64,000 nucleotides of DNA, taken from assembly GCA_028583405.1 (NCBI GenBank), contig JAPTMU010000167.1:62001-126000 (forward strand). Reading direction: 5' to 3'. The notes below the pieces were generated by a model. It saw only the letters and a list, made by a program, of their open reading frames with translations, was not told the DNA's origin and did not search any database. Numbering within the stretch: the first letter of the stretch is position 1; each line of letters starts with the position of its first letter. Positions 25,598 to 38,898 of this stretch are shown here, in pieces. The position numbers were made by a program, and so were the translations under genes. Source of the stretch: Pogonophryne albipinna (Eukaryota; Chordata; Actinopteri; Perciformes; Artedidraconidae).

Positions 25598-28500
25598 CCA
25601 CCAATTAAAAGTATTGATCCTTGCGTCTCATTCAGATTTATTGCAGTACACTACACACACACACACACCTTTGACCTGTCCGTGTTAAGGGTCAAAACTC
25701 TGTGTTGCCACATGCTCTGAGGCCTTGTGAAGTGTTGCTGCACTCCTAGGCACCATTAGTGGTGTGTGGCTGTGCTGTGGCTCTGCCCTGCTCAGTGAGT
25801 TATTCACCTCCTCCATCACCCCCTGTCGCAGCAGCCTAATGTGGTCTGGGCTTGTTGTGGCATGCAGCACACCCGCCTGCCTGATCAGCCATTAATACTT
25901 ACCCATTTTCAGGTAGCTGTCTTAAATTAAGAGATGGAACAAATCATGTGGAGACTTATTTTCAATATGATTTGGCATGCTTTTTGTAAAGGAGGATACA
26001 TTTGTTGCTTTTTAATCCACATGCGTGCATCGGCTTCTGTCGAAGTTTAGTTTGTATCTTCTTTCAGTATACTTTCTTTTTTCTTCCTGGCAGTCTGCAC
26101 TCTATTTAAACTCTCCAAGAGATTAGTCCTGTGAGTTTCATAATGTTTTTGTTGCCGTCAGTCTTTTTCTTCTCCCAGAAGGTGCTAGTTGAGCTTTTCT
26201 TACTTTTGTGCAGGGTATTACTTTCAGTATTGCATCGAAGTTCATCTAATTTGTAGTACCAATTTCCCTTGCAGCAGTCGGTCAATCATTGTGGAAATGT
26301 TTCAGAAGAGCTCTAAACATGAGAGCGGAAATGAGCCGAGACGGATGTGCCCAAAAACACATCGTGGGAGATGGAAGTGAACGAGGCAAAAATGAATACA
26401 TTAGGGAGGAAGGATGAGCGAAAGCAGAACGTGAGACAGGGAGAAAGAGTGGAGAAGGAAGGTGAGCTATGAGCTTGCTGACCTTCATTCTAGCTGTCAA
26501 AATAAAAATAAACACAGCAGCCCCTGCCCCTCTAGCTGGATCAGATTGCCAGTCCGTCAGCTGTCCCATTAACATGTCAGAACAAACAAACTAAACGAAA
26601 AACACAAAGCGCCAGCGAGCATGTGGACGGATGGATGGATGGAAAGCTTGGAGGGGCACTGGCTGTGTGGTTTTGTAGCGAGAGATGTACTGCTGAGCAT
26701 TGGGGATCTGTCATCAGTCATTTCTCTCTGTCTTTCCCTCTTGCTGTCTGAAAACAATAGCACAGCAACAAGCCCAGAGAGAGGTTATGGGATTGTGTCT
26801 AATACATGCACGGAATACCATCCAAAATGTATGAACAAGTGTCTCCTGCAATATTATTAGAATCTTGCGTCTTTTAGTCGGCGCCACATTAAAGTGGGTC
26901 ACATTTTGTGATCTCATAAGCAGCCCCTACATTTTGCTCCAGCACTCTTTCCCCGTCCCAACTGCAGTTCACGAGGTGCAGAAGAAGAAAGAGAGGGAGA
27001 GGCAGCTTTGCTCAATGACTTCGCAAGCTAGCATGCAGATTGTCTATTTGTTTATATGTTTGGACTCTTAATCTTGTCAAGTGTGTTATAGAGCACAGCT
27101 GTCGGTATACAAAACTAGTGGGGTGGCTGATCCAACACATTGAGCTCTTTTTTACCTCCCTGCATGCCCCCACTCTTTTACCTCTGCATTTAACAGCACA
27201 GATGGATCTACAGTGGCTCCTGGTGGAGTTCTGAGGTACTGTGGGACACACTGGGATGCAGTGGTTATGTGAAATCCTTGACCTAGTTCTTCCTCTTGTT
27301 TACATTGCATGTCTCTTGTTAATTCAATCACTGTTCGGAAAAACTGGTAGACCTTTCTCGACATGAATAGAAGACAAAGGAGACTGGAGCGGCCTCCTCG
27401 GTTTGACAGATTAGCCCAGATCCATTGATTCTGAGTAAGAGTATAGCAGCAAGCTGGCACCGAGCACAACTGCTTTCATGGATTCTGGCAACTGGGTGTT
27501 ACGTCATAGGAGAATAAACTTTAACATACTGTGCTGTAGATATGTAGAAAAATGAGATTTAAAAAATAATCTATCAAAAAGCATTTCTTTCTTTTAGTCA
27601 TGGACTAAATAAAACAAATACCGTAGACACCGGGTTTTCTTGAGTTCAATTCCATCTCTTGGGGAAAACCTTGGGAGATGTATTGTTCGTATAATAAATC
27701 CATGGTGAATACAGTCATGTTGAAGAGTTTCTTTTACTCACACACAGTATTGATTAAGTCAGTGTGCTGGCAACATTTCTGAACAGAACATAAGATCCTT
27801 TAGGGTATGAAGCAAGTGAAGCTTGCATTGTAGAGAAGGCAAGAGATCGTGTTTCTCGAGCAATTCCATCTCTTCATTTTCCGCTTTCCCTTCTGAGAGG
27901 TGATCTGGGGAATTGTGCACTACCTGGTGGAAGGTACCTGTCACACAGCCTGGGAATGTTCCACCTGGACAAACAAAAGAACGTTGAAAATAGTCTTGGC
28001 AATTTCTTTGTACTCTTTCATTGTTTATCTATCTTACCTCTGTTTTTCTGTTCTATGTAATACAAACTTGTTTACTTGATGCCTCCTGCTGATCTTGTTC
28101 GATGCTAATGTTTTGGATCATAAGCCTGTTTTCTTAAGCTACTGACTACAGCTGGTTAGCGTAACTTAGTATGAACACTAAAAACAGCTAGCATGACTCT
28201 GTCCAAAGGTAGTCCAAATACCATACTCTCTAAAGTTGATAATTTACTACATTTTATATAAAATATTTGATTTGATATGAAACCAAAACATATGAGTATT
28301 TTTAGGATAGTATTTCTACTTCTACTAGTGAATAATCTACTTCTTCCTCCTTTGCCTATATATGTGTCTAATAACCCAACACTAGCTGCACATCTCAGTG
28401 TTTGATGTAACTGTAAGCTTAAACAATAGTGGCAGGTAAATTGCAAAATACATGAAAGTGCATCTCCTCTAAATCCTTTCAATAAAGGGTTAGGCATAGT

Positions 28501-28855
28501 TCCCAACATCTGACTATTTCCTGAAGAAATCATGGACTCTATGTGAAGCTGTTGAACTAATTCCTCAAAGCATCTTTCTGACCACAAGTGCAACCGTAAC
28601 CCAATTCTTCATGCCAGCAAAAACAAAAAGTATACATTAATAAATAAAAACTTGAAACCTAATTTCAGCATGCTGAAGATAAAAGACCCTCTTGATATAG
28701 TATTGGGAGGGGTCAAGGCAGTGCTACACATGGCAGGGTGGTTGATGAAGGGCCCGCAGCTCTCTAACAACTTATTTTCGGTGGGTTTATCCGTCAACCA
28801 TGTTGATTCCATTAGCTCGGATCTGACAGTGAATGGCTGAGCTCCAAGCACTATC
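25598..28855. other. Non-coding DNA, no recognised gene
   Basis: Short (CA)n near 25653-25668 and a GATG-type patch near 26627-26642. Several frames of 60-145 codons (the largest at 28156-28593, minus) have no recognisable domains. No bounded transposon found. Confidence 0.5.
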
Positions 28856-29095
28856 AAGGCAAGGAAAGTTTATTTTTATAGCACTTTTCAACACAAGGCA
28901 ATTCAAAGTGCTTTACAAAAAAATGAAAGACATTAAGAAAATGGCATTTAAAATCAGTCATTAAAAAGAAAAGCTAATAAAATAAACATAAAAAGAAAAA
29001 ATACATGGATAAAAGTTACAGTGATAAAAGTTACAGTGCAGTCTAAGATACAAATAGTTCAATTAAAAGCAGCGACAAAAAGAAAAATCAGTCTC
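28856..29095 (-). mobile_element. LINE 3'-end fragment (same family as 40865-42627)
   Basis: Reads, in reverse orientation, the GGCAAGG tail, the conserved GCACTTTTCAACACAAGGCA then ATTCAAAGTGCTTTAC 3' UTR, and the last codons (FVAAFN-like) of the LINE found intact at 40865-42427. Only ~240 bp are present: a severely 5'-truncated insertion. Confidence 0.8.
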
Positions 29096-31735
29096 ACATC
29101 AGAAGCTAGTGAGAGAAAGAGAGATGGAGAAATGGGGAAAGAGTGAGGTAAATAATGACTGGTACTTTTACTGTATGACTACTCTTCTTTAAACACCACT
29201 CCCAAGCCATGACCGTATCCAACAGCATGAAGCGGCATGACAGGGGAGTCAAATACATGCAGTCAAAAGATTAATGGGAACCTTCAAATCTTGGGGCAGA
29301 ATTTCACTCATGAATATGATGACAATGACAGCGGGAATACAGTTGACAAGATGATGACAACGACCATTATGGCAGCATTAGAGACCGGCAGCATTATTCC
29401 GGGCCCTGCTTGAAGTGGGTCAGAGCCCTAATGCCTTCTTTGTGAATGTGACAAAGTGTGAAACGACTGCCGCTGCTGCCTTGTTATACCCTTTTCCCAC
29501 GCACAGCCACATAAATCTCCTGCTCATTTACTGCTGGCACGATTGAAATTCAATTCCCCGGAAACTGGTTCTGAAAAGACACTTCAGGTCCGGCAAGTTA
29601 TCGGTTCAGGCAATACCCATCCCCATTTAGGCCGAGCTGAATTAGATCTGGGGAATAGGGAATGGGGTCAGACCGCCATATTTCATCTTTAAACCAAAGC
29701 TCATATTTTTGTCTGAGCTTCCTCCCAGCCCGCCTGTCTCCATGAAGACATTTGATGCTCGAATTTACCCCAAGTCTAAAATTACCTTTCTTCAGCGTCG
29801 CCTCCTTTTCCTGCTTTCAGTCAATCAACCCCGACTTGTTATTACAATTTCCCCTCAAAATGAGCCATGGATGGATCTATCCAGTGTAATGATGATGGAA
29901 GTCACACTAAACAGGACGGCTGTGTCTGTCACGACCAAAGGGGCAGCTTTAACTACGAATAGGGGGCAAATGACTGGGAAGAATGAAACATTACTCATTT
30001 AGGGGGTAATGAATTTGAACATGATTAAAAGTCCCTCATTCTGTTGAGCTCACACCCAAACAATCCAAGCTGGCTCAAAGTCAGGGTTTGACAGAGCAAT
30101 TTGTATGATGCCTGAGAACTCATTAGCTTGAGAAAGCTAATTAAAGCTTTCTGAATGGTTCCTTGACCTGTGAAATCTGCAGGCCGGGCAACCGTGAGAG
30201 AAGACAGAAGAAAGTAGAAATCTTGATTAAAACTCAATAGAAGCTCACTACTGGAATTGATTGTTTAAGCTCATTCCAAGTCATGCAGGTTGGACATTAT
30301 GAGATCTAATAGTGCTTTGAGCAGCCTCTGTTGAGAGAAACATGGACCAAAAACACCTGTAACATATATGGGCTCTGCCTAATCGATTATTGAAAATTAG
30401 GGTACAAGAGAAGTTGTTGAATTTGATCTATTTTGTAGTTCCGTTGGGCACACAACACCTTCCGCTTTTAGCTGACCGTACAGTTTCTTTAATAAGAAAG
30501 TACCAAATGCATCAGTACAGTTTCAAGTATCTATTTTATTCATTAAAGTCAGCTATAAGATTTTTATTCAAGAGCGATCGAGAGCAATATGAAAAACAAT
30601 AATTTTTTGTTGGATGGATGAACAAATTAAGTGTGGTTTTAAGAAAAAACAAATCATTACAATAGTCTTGTAATTGTCATTGAAAGATTCACAATCATCA
30701 ATAATGTCAACACAAATTGAGGAAATATTGTTGGTTATAGTACTCTCAGAAGTATAAAACAATTATATAATAAAACATCTGTATCACATGCATAGACTGT
30801 ATAACGACTCGATGATACTGCCGATGTCTTGCTTACAATTACATGGTTATGAAGGATATACATTAAGTAAGAAGTAGGGTCATCTCCTGACAGACTTCTT
30901 TACAATCAGACTTTTTCTTTTCACCCCCTGCAGGACAGGTTTAAGACACTCTACTTTCAGACCTGGAGGTTGCCACTTCATCACACCACAATATTCAGAG
31001 ATGTCAGATTTAGTCAAGTACAGTCATTCTTTCAAAATGCATCACTGATCAAAACATTGCTTACGGGATGGCGGAGAAAACCAAATTCAGTTTCAGTTGT
31101 GTGATTGCTGAAATGTATCTTCTTGCTGCAGTGTTGCAATATAGCGAGGGCGTTCCTGTGAATCTATTTCCAAAGTCACTAGAAGGGCCAGTCACTCTTC
31201 AAGATGATGTGTCATGAGAATTTAATTTTATCGAGTTCAATCCAAGGTAAATCCTTCCAGACTGAGGGACAGATGATGTTTCATTCAGAGCCCTCCTGCT
31301 CTGACATTTGTGAAACAGTAAGCAGTCTGCCTGTATGAAGCAGCATACATCCAGCGATAGACCTGCCCAGAATGTCTGTACATTCAATTTCTGCATTTAA
31401 ATTTGTCTTGAGACTGTCCCTCAAAGATGTATACAGAGACCATAGCCAGCCACGGTAATTTGGAAAGGGGACTACCGGTGGAAAATGTCCTTGACCTTGC
31501 CTAAATAAGTCTGGAAAGGACTAATACAAAGAATAAAAAGCGTTTTCAAAGGGTGAATCCCACAGGTGTTCCTCCTGTCTGACAATATGAAAGAAAATGG
31601 GCTAAACTCATCTCGGTGGTTTTAAGAAATTCAAGTCTGAGACAGAGAGGTGAAGAGGTAGAGGAGGTGACTTTCCTCTGTGGAATCAGAGGCAGGGGGT
31701 TCTCCTAACGGAGGGGTTTGGAAGATGATCGCACT
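29096..31735. other. Non-coding DNA, no recognised gene
   Basis: Unique-looking sequence without exon signals. 29230-29720 is complex and non-repetitive and could be worth a conservation check. Frames here are under 100 codons. Confidence 0.5.
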
Positions 31736-32725
31736 GGGGACCTTGATCTGACAAACTGTGATGGTAAAGATCAAATCTGCTGCTTCATGGTAACATTTAA
31801 ATTCTACTTGTTCATGTCTTTTATACATCAACATGTGTCCCCTCTGTGTAAAGAGATTCTGAAAGTTTCAGGAAAAAAGATCCGGCTCACTTCTTGTCCT
31901 GATCCATTTATATAAAAACCTGTCTGAAAATGAGCTGATCAGATTTTGCCCACTTTATGATGTCATAACGATTTTTTGACTTGTGTAACCATTAGCCAAT
32001 CACCAACCAAGGTACCCCCCCCCCCACACCTTATCACTTGAATCTCCTTCTAGAGCACCATTTTGACCAAATATCTCTCAGAGGGGCGTGGGGAGTGGCT
32101 CCTTATTTACTTACTTATATCTAAAGTAACAGACAGAGAATCAGCAGGGCTGAAACAGAGGGGATTATGGGATGCTGCAATGATCTGTTTCGTATTTCGA
32201 GCCACTTCAGAGACATGTTTGTATATATCTGAGACCTATAATCAGGGTTCTTACGGTCATTAAAAACCTGGAAAAGTCATGGGAATTCAAAATGCTAATT
32301 CCAGGCCCTGGAAAAGTCATGGAAATGTAACTAAAGTTGCATCAAATATAATTGATATTTTAGCTAATCGCCAAAATAGTAATACTATAATGATAATAAA
32401 TACTGTATCGTATAGTAATGAAACGTAAAATAGCATTTAACCGATGAGGAGTTTTGCCGGTGAGAGATTTTAGTTGCTTTGGCGTGTAGAAGCTAGTAAG
32501 CCTATTTGGTTTGTTTTAGATAGGCGCAACATGTTTCATATGCAGACCTTATTTTCCTGTGTCATGTTAAAATGAACCATTTTCAGTGGTACCGCTGAGA
32601 AAGAGTAATTGTTTTGGTCATGGAAAATTAGGTAAAGGTCATGGAGAAGTCATTGAAAATCATTGGTGACAAAGTATATGAACCCTGTATAATATATTGA
32701 TGAAAAACAGTATAATAGGTGACCT
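31736..32725. mobile_element. Probable TTAA-type element with nested MITE
   Basis: The right end, ATAATAGGTGACC followed by TTTAA (TTAA at 32726-32729), matches the right termini of the TTAA elements at 52709-53407 and 52471-54305. The left end is diverged (perhaps near GGGGACCTTGATCTGAC at 31736) and no TTAA is preserved there. A separate MITE interrupts it at 32243-32687. Family assignment is moderate and the left boundary is uncertain. Confidence 0.45.
32243..32687. mobile_element. MITE with CAGGGTTC...GAACCCTG termini
   Basis: A 445-bp element begins CAGGGTTCTTACGGTCATTA and ends TATATGAACCCTG. It has repeated GGAAAAGTCATGG words (tandem-like near both ends) and no coding sequence. It is flanked by a 6-bp direct repeat, TATAAT (32237-32242 and 32688-32693), rather than a clear 8-bp duplication. 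The termini look hAT-like, but the shorter duplication leaves the superfamily open. Confidence 0.7.
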
Positions 32726-32729
32726 TTAA

Positions 32730-33056
32730 AGATACTGAAGTTTAGTTGTTGGCCAAGTACAAGTTAAGTACACTGTTTAAACATGCATCAGGTATATCTT
32801 ATATTCAGAACTGATTACACAATGCTGTGTGTCAAGGAGAATCAATACATGTTGAAACTGTGCAGTAAACTGAGGGAAAACAGTGTGTCTGTTAAAATTG
32901 CAGACTGTGAAATCCATTTAATGAATGATGGAGACAGACCCGGAAAAAATGTAATATAATGGAAAATAAGGTGACTGTTTAGAATACATTACTCTTTTTG
33001 CACACTCGGCCTTCTTTATTTGAGTTTCACCTTTATTCTTTTATCTTTTCATATCA
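32730..33056. other. Non-coding DNA, nothing recognised
   Basis: No feature visible in this short AT-rich spacer. Confidence 0.5.
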
Positions 33057-33064
33057 TACTTTCA

Positions 33065-33545
33065 CATACTTGCCAACCTTGAGACCTCAGAAATCGGGAG
33101 CATTTCAAAACCACCGCGGGGTGTGTGCTAGTGGATCATCGCCGGAGCTGTATTAGATTAACATTAACATGCTTATTGTAGTGGTAAGTGCACTGTCTTG
33201 CTGCCTGTAGCACCATCCTTGATGGAGCATATGTGTGGACTGGACCTGTATTTTTCAGGAAAGGAGTGAGCAGAGGGTCGTGTTGTCGATTCTTGTTCAG
33301 TTTTCTGTGACTATCTTCCTCACCCTCTCAGACTTTGAGTTGCGCGCGCTGCTAAATAGACGCGCTACCATGGAAACCAAACAATGGTGTAGCTGTATTA
33401 AAGTCCGAGTGGAAACAGTCCTGAGTAAATCTGATTTTGTCAGAAATCGGGAGAAATGTGGGAGAAATATGACCCCGGGAGGAAACCGGGAGAGGGCAAT
33501 GAAATCGGGAGTCACCCGCGAAAATTGGGAGGGTTGGCAAGTATG
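33065..33545. mobile_element. hAT-type element, CATACTTGCCAACC termini
   Basis: Ends CATACTTGCCAACCTTGAG and GGGAGGGTTGGCAAGTATG are inverted, with perfect 8-bp duplications TACTTTCA (33057-33064 and 33546-33553). The 481-bp interior repeats AATCGGGAG-type words and includes part of a 136-codon plus-strand frame without a known domain. Non-autonomous. Confidence 0.88.
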
Positions 33546-33592
33546 TACTTTCATCTTGTCTCACTCGCACATACACAAACACACACACACAC

Positions 33593-34295
33593 CAGAGTTT
33601 CCGTTAGCCGGAAATTACCGGACTTTGACCGGTAAAATATGCTGAAGACCGGCAAATCTAAATCTCTCCAGTCAAAATAATATCCCCTTAGCACAATACC
33701 GCATCAGTTGTGCCACTTATGTGACAGATATGAATATGTGACGGACAAGAATAGTCAATTCTAATGTCTAACATTTAATGTGGAGAAAGAGATGTCCTGT
33801 ATGGGTTGATTGTGCGTTGATCTGTTGGTAATGCCTCTGGGTTCTGGTGGGCATGTAAACAAATGCATAATGATGCGTTATACTTTGCGGCCTCACCCGG
33901 TTGCATAGCAACGCTTATTGTTTATGTGTCTTTTGATAGGTAGTCATATCATTAGCTAGATCTGATCGATATGGACATAAACGCGAGTGAAGTCTAATCT
34001 GACGGGAGAGAGAGATCAGCTGCTGCTGCTGACAAGTCGACACGCAGCTCTGCATGATCACCTGCAGCGGTGAGTGGAGCAAAACACACACTTCAGAAAA
34101 TCCCACGTAGCTACTTTAATTACCTCTCAAACTACCTAAACTAGTTATAGATATGTTTATTTGTTACTGTCGGGTCACTCATTACTGGATCAGCGAGCTG
34201 CATGAGACTGACGGGCTGTCAGGAGAGGGAGAGAGCGCTCAGTTTATTATTCCCATGTTATTGTAAGTTAAAAACACATTGTAACGGAAACTCTG
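33593..34295. mobile_element. hAT-type element inserted in a CA repeat
   Basis: Ends CAGAGTTTCCGTTAGCCGG and TGTAACGGAAACTCTG are inverted. Both flanks read ACACACAC (33585-33592 and 34296-34303), consistent with an 8-bp duplication, but the target is a (CA)n tract so the duplication alone is weak evidence. The 703-bp body has no recognisable coding sequence. Confidence 0.75.
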
Positions 34296-34303
34296 ACACA
34301 CAC

Positions 34304-35024
34304 ACACACACACACTCTCACTCACCGACCGTGTGAAGGGTTCAACATGATCCTTCATTCAGGCCAGCGGCTGAGCTTAATGTGCTCCTGGTGGTCCCCT
34401 CAAATGAGTTTTTCTATTATGCGTTTCCTCTCCATCCACTGCGGGGCTATTCCCTCACAGCCATGTGTGAATACTAAGCTGCGAACAGTGAGTATCAGCA
34501 TCAGTAATGTGTGTGCGAAAGCACCAGAATGGGGTTTACTACAGGCTTGTATCGTACTGTAAAACAAATAATTTCATAGCTTTTTTTTGTGCCTTGGGAA
34601 TATGCATCTTTCACTGTGCTGCGTCTATCTAATATCAAAGCGTAAGGTCCTGAACACCCCCTGAAGAAGAAACACAAATCCCCTAGCTAAAAAACTTGGC
34701 ACATCTCATAGAGTTTCAAGCAAAGCTGTGATCATTGATCATCTTCCTTCTGTATTTGCTACCTTTGGTTGTGTTCGGCTCCCTTCCTGTTGCTCTGCTT
34801 ATTAGCATTTCTGCAACCTGGCAACTGATTCCCCATCGATGCTCCTGGAATTGATCATGTGTACCAATTTAGAAACACAGATATTCAAAGGTATTTTCAT
34901 ATGAACTACTGATACAACAGTCTCACAAGGATGCATATACCCTTATGGATAACATGTTAGCTATAATATTATTCTCTACTGGTGCTGAGCAATGCTAATG
35001 AACCTAGTTGTATATTTTGTTCCA
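34304..35024. other. Non-coding DNA, nothing recognised
   Basis: Begins with the remainder of the split (CA)n tract, then unique-looking sequence with no exon or bounded repeat. Confidence 0.5.
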
Positions 35025-35032
35025 CTCTAATC

Positions 35033-35474
35033 TAGGGCTGCTCGATTATGGCAAAAGTCCTAATCACAATTATTTTGGTCAATAATTGATATCACGATTA
35101 TTAAATACGATTATTCATTGACTTTGAAAACATCAATTTATTGAACTTTAAAACAAATAATAATTTGAACAGTCTCTTTTTAACTGTTGATTACCCTGAA
35201 CGTATAATTCAACTGAAAAACCAATACAAAAATAAATTAAATAAATGATACATTTATATTTACATTTAAATAAATAATATCAAAATAATAAATACCAATA
35301 AACAAGATCAACAAATATTTTGGAGCGCACTTCCACAAGATACTAAACATATATAAATTAGATCAAATATGTTCCAGTGCACTGTCACAACCTAGCAAAG
35401 CAAAATAATCGTTTTTTTCGATTATGTTGTTTTCAGTAATTGTGGGAGGCCAAAATCGTAATTGTGCAGCCCTA
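35033..35474. mobile_element. hAT MITE (TAGGGCTGCTC family), second copy
   Basis: Begins TAGGGCTGCTCGATTATGGC and ends AATTGTGCAGCCCTA (442 bp). Flanks are CTCTAATC (35025-35032) and CTCTAAGC (35475-35482), a 7-of-8 target duplication. Related to the nested element at 8796-9108. AT-rich, no coding capacity. Confidence 0.85.
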
Positions 35475-35482
35475 CTCTAAGC

Positions 35483-36527
35483 ATGACCTCTCATTGCTTT
35501 GTGATCAATAACTGGACAATAGAATACATCACAAATAGATAAACACTGATCTGTATTTGTACTGTTTTCTGTTCCCTTCCTATATATTCTAAAAACAGCA
35601 GTCATGTCAATTAGGCATTGAGCGTTGATGCTAGACAACTCCCCAAGAAGACAAGTATCCTGGATTAGGGAAAATCATTTATACACCAGCAAGCTCTTAA
35701 AAAAATCCAACTCACGGTATTGAATAATGCCGGAATATGTCATCACTGATACATTTCAAGTCTTTAAGCCTATATTTGACAAGATTTTCTCTGATCATTA
35801 TCATCTTTTGAGCCCTCACACAGTTTTTTATATTATTATGCAATCACAGATAGTGTGACACAAACAGAATGACTAAGTAGATGGAGACTGTGGCGATATG
35901 TGTGTGTATGTGCACGCGTACGTGCAAGAGAGCATTACAGAAGGGTAAAAAGATATGCCAAGTGTGGAATACTGCTTTGGCATGTGTGAAAATGAACACA
36001 GTGATGTGGATTAATGACCTTATGGGAGCCTAAAGTGGGCATAATGAGGTGGAAAAGGCATATTCTAGATAAACCCGCTGGAATGGTAATGGAACAAACT
36101 GCTGGAGTCAGGGCCCGGTGTTGAGAGATATCGACGCTAGATTTAGACCTAATGGATTTCATTTTTGCAAACCTTAGGGTGATGAAGCTCTCTGATACTG
36201 CATTTCAGCCAACTTTCCTAATACTCTGTGCGGCTCAAGTGTTGTGTTGTTCCGTTTCCATCATAAAATGTGTATTATATGGACTACTAATGGATTTTTT
36301 TTACCAAGCTGTTCACATTTTTATCCATAACGCTGCGTCGAAATATGTATCTTTTGACTGATGGAACTATCATTTATTTTTTTGTATCTTATTTTTACTT
36401 TTATTACCTAAAAACGAGTTCATATACGGTTCAAATATGTTTTGTAGGACATGTAATGGCACCTCAAAAAACCATTAAAAATAATGAGGCAATGTTAACC
36501 TTGAATAGAACTATAAAGCAAACTAAG
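35483..36527. other. Non-coding DNA, nothing recognised
   Basis: No exon or bounded element. AT-rich throughout. Confidence 0.5.
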
Positions 36528-36660
36528 GCCCCGGCCACACGAGGACGAAAACGGTCGTTTGCGTTACTGTTTAGTGTCATAGAGACCGTTCGGCCACACG
36601 AGGACGACAGAATACGGCACTAAACGACTGCGGAAACGATAACGGGTCCCAAGGTGGATA
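36528..36660. mobile_element. One end of a Harbinger-like MITE
   Basis: TAA followed by GGCCCCGGCCACACGAGGAC then GAAAACGG resembles a PIF/Harbinger terminus. The word CGGCCACACGAGGACGA occurs twice directly (from 36534 and from 36592). No inverted partner was found to the right, so it is a partial copy, perhaps truncated before the LINE tail that begins near 36764. Confidence 0.4.
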
Positions 36661-36763
36661 GAACGGCGTAGAGCTCTACAGCATAAGTGTTGATTTATAG
36701 CTTATTGTTGGACTTCACCCATTGATAGTACTTTGCCCATAGCAGACTTTAAATGAGAATCAA

Positions 36764-36990
36764 ATCAAATCAAGTTTTATTTATATAGCACATTTATAAA
36801 CGATTTTTGGTCGAGCCAAAGTGCTGTACATAAAATAAAAATAGCCTACAGTAGAGACACTTTACAGCAAATACAACAGCACAGATTGTTCAGAATATCA
36901 GTATGAGAAAAACGACACCCTCTATCCTTAGACCCTCACAATATACAACTACAGTTAAAATCAAGCTTAAAACGACATAATCTGGTATGA
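36764..36990 (-). mobile_element. LINE 3'-tail fragment, (ATTTG)n type
   Basis: Begins AATCAAATCAAATCAAG then TTTTATTTATATAGCACATT, the reverse complement of a common fish LINE 3' end (…GTGCTATATAAATAAAA plus a short tandem tail). About 220 bp, heavily 5'-truncated, no coding sequence. The inner limit is approximate. Confidence 0.6.
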
Positions 36991-38898
36991 AAGAAATAAA
37001 CCGTGTCAAGTCATGTGCTTTCCTGACCTCCTCCCTATTAATTCTGTGCAGAATAACAATGTCATGTACAATTTTGTAGGTTTAAAGACACAAAGAAAAT
37101 GATTTCCAAGGAACCATTTTCTGTTTCATTGAGTGTGGGCATTGCATTGATATTAAACAGTTAATATCAATGCAATGTAGATTTTATACCAGGTAGCATG
37201 CTGTACAATACTGTCAAACTTTTGATGAATGAGAAGTGAAAAGTCCTCCTCACTAGCTTCTTCTGACTGTCTTTGACCGAGTTTGGACCTTTCTGTGAGG
37301 CGTCCTCTTCGGTTTGCGCTGCCGGCTCTGGGGACAGATGTCTCACATCAGTGTTACAGTTAGGATAGAGCGGTGGGGGCCAAAGGAGAAAGAGAAGGGT
37401 TGGTTGGAGGAGGCTGAGTGAAATGAAGGGTGAGGAGTGAATTGAAGCAGTGAAAGGAAGTTTTGGTGAACATGTGTCGTGCACAGCTGCTGTCCTGGTG
37501 ACTGTCAGCGATGCTTTAGGCCCCAACTGTGGACACTGGTGGGTGGTCATGGTAGGAAGGAAGATGGATTATTTAGGGGGGTATGGTATAGAAAATAGTT
37601 TGAAGAAAGGACGAGAGGAAAGAAAGACTGTGAAACAAAAGAACACACTGAAAAACTGAAACGTTGGCAATATTGATATCCTCAAAAATGACTCAATTGG
37701 GTTTCAACTAAAACAGTCTTTCATGATCTATAACCATACCATTATCTCAAACATATATCTGTACTTTCAAAGATATGAGATCATCAAAACTGCTGGAACC
37801 AAGAAATGTTGTATTATGTCAACAAATTATTATAACGTAATAGTTTTGCTTTCAACTAACCTTCTAAAGTTATGTGACATTTGTTGACATCATACACTTC
37901 ATTAAAGTCAACATTTCAGTTTTTCGGTCCATCATGTTCTAAAAAAAATTCATAATTTCTGCTCATGTACAAGCTTTGTTTCACATTTCATAATGACACA
38001 TATCCCAACAAATACTCTATGATACCTTTTACTATTCGAGGACTACGGGGACCGGGCTACTGAAATAATGAGGCCATGTTTGTGAGTGAAGACGATGACT
38101 CTGGGAGTGGATGTTTAGGTAAAGCTTCAGTCACTCTCCCAAAGGTCCTCTTGATCATCACACTTGGCCCTGGAGACTATGACTCAGTTCAGTGCTCCTT
38201 TGCTCCCAACACATGCCCATCATGTCACAGAGAGATATATGGGGTCTTGGGAATGGCACACACGTATACACGGACCCACACATTTCCTCGGCCTATATGC
38301 GATTTTCCTTGACATCTGGTCGCGTTCTCATCACTCTTGTGTTTGTGTCACGTTGGTAAATGCCTCTTGAGTGTTTGTGTATGTGTGTGCACATGCCAGT
38401 AGTCATGTGTTTATGTGCCATATGTCTTACAATGTTAGTAAATGACCCCAACAGCTCTCCAGGGCCTGATTCCACTCTGACAGAGAAACGACCATCCTGA
38501 CCGTGAGGATAAACCAATAGTCCTTACAGATGGATGTTGGCACTCTTGGTGATGAAAAGACTTCATGACCTACGTTGAAACCCAACATTTGGAATAGGGG
38601 GGGTGGGGACTAAACACTGTGTGAACTGGGTTTCTGTCCCTTTCACACAGAGACCTCACCCTGACAAATACACCTTGCATCCTGAAAGCATATGTCACTG
38701 AAATGAACCATTTGTTTTTAATGCATAACAAAAACGTCAGAGTTTTGCACAGATTTTCTTTTTATTGAAAACATTTGGTGCGATTTTTATGGTTTAGGAA
38801 TTGTGCTTTCATTATCTAGTCAGCTTCTTTAAATACTATTTAACTAGCAAGATAAACCAATATAAAATGTGTTAAAAAACTAGCATTTAGTAAATTGC
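36991..38898. other. Non-coding DNA with a perfect 17-bp hairpin
   Basis: No exon supported. A 127-codon minus frame (37167-37550) lacks known domains. The hairpin at 37140-37177 is listed separately. Confidence 0.5.
37140..37177. repeat. Perfect 17-bp inverted repeat, 4-nt loop
   Basis: CATTGCATTGATATTAA, a 4-base spacer ACAG, then the exact reverse complement. The transcript from either strand would fold as a short AU-rich hairpin. Too short for a canonical microRNA precursor. Function unknown. Confidence 0.9.

Noticed and set aside
28156..28593. 145-codon minus-strand open frame
   Set aside because: No domain, splice signals or relation to a neighbouring gene. Composition does not resemble a vertebrate coding exon.
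33235..33645. 136-codon plus-strand frame
   Set aside because: It spans the end of one hAT-type element, its target duplication and a CA tract, so it cannot be a real gene.
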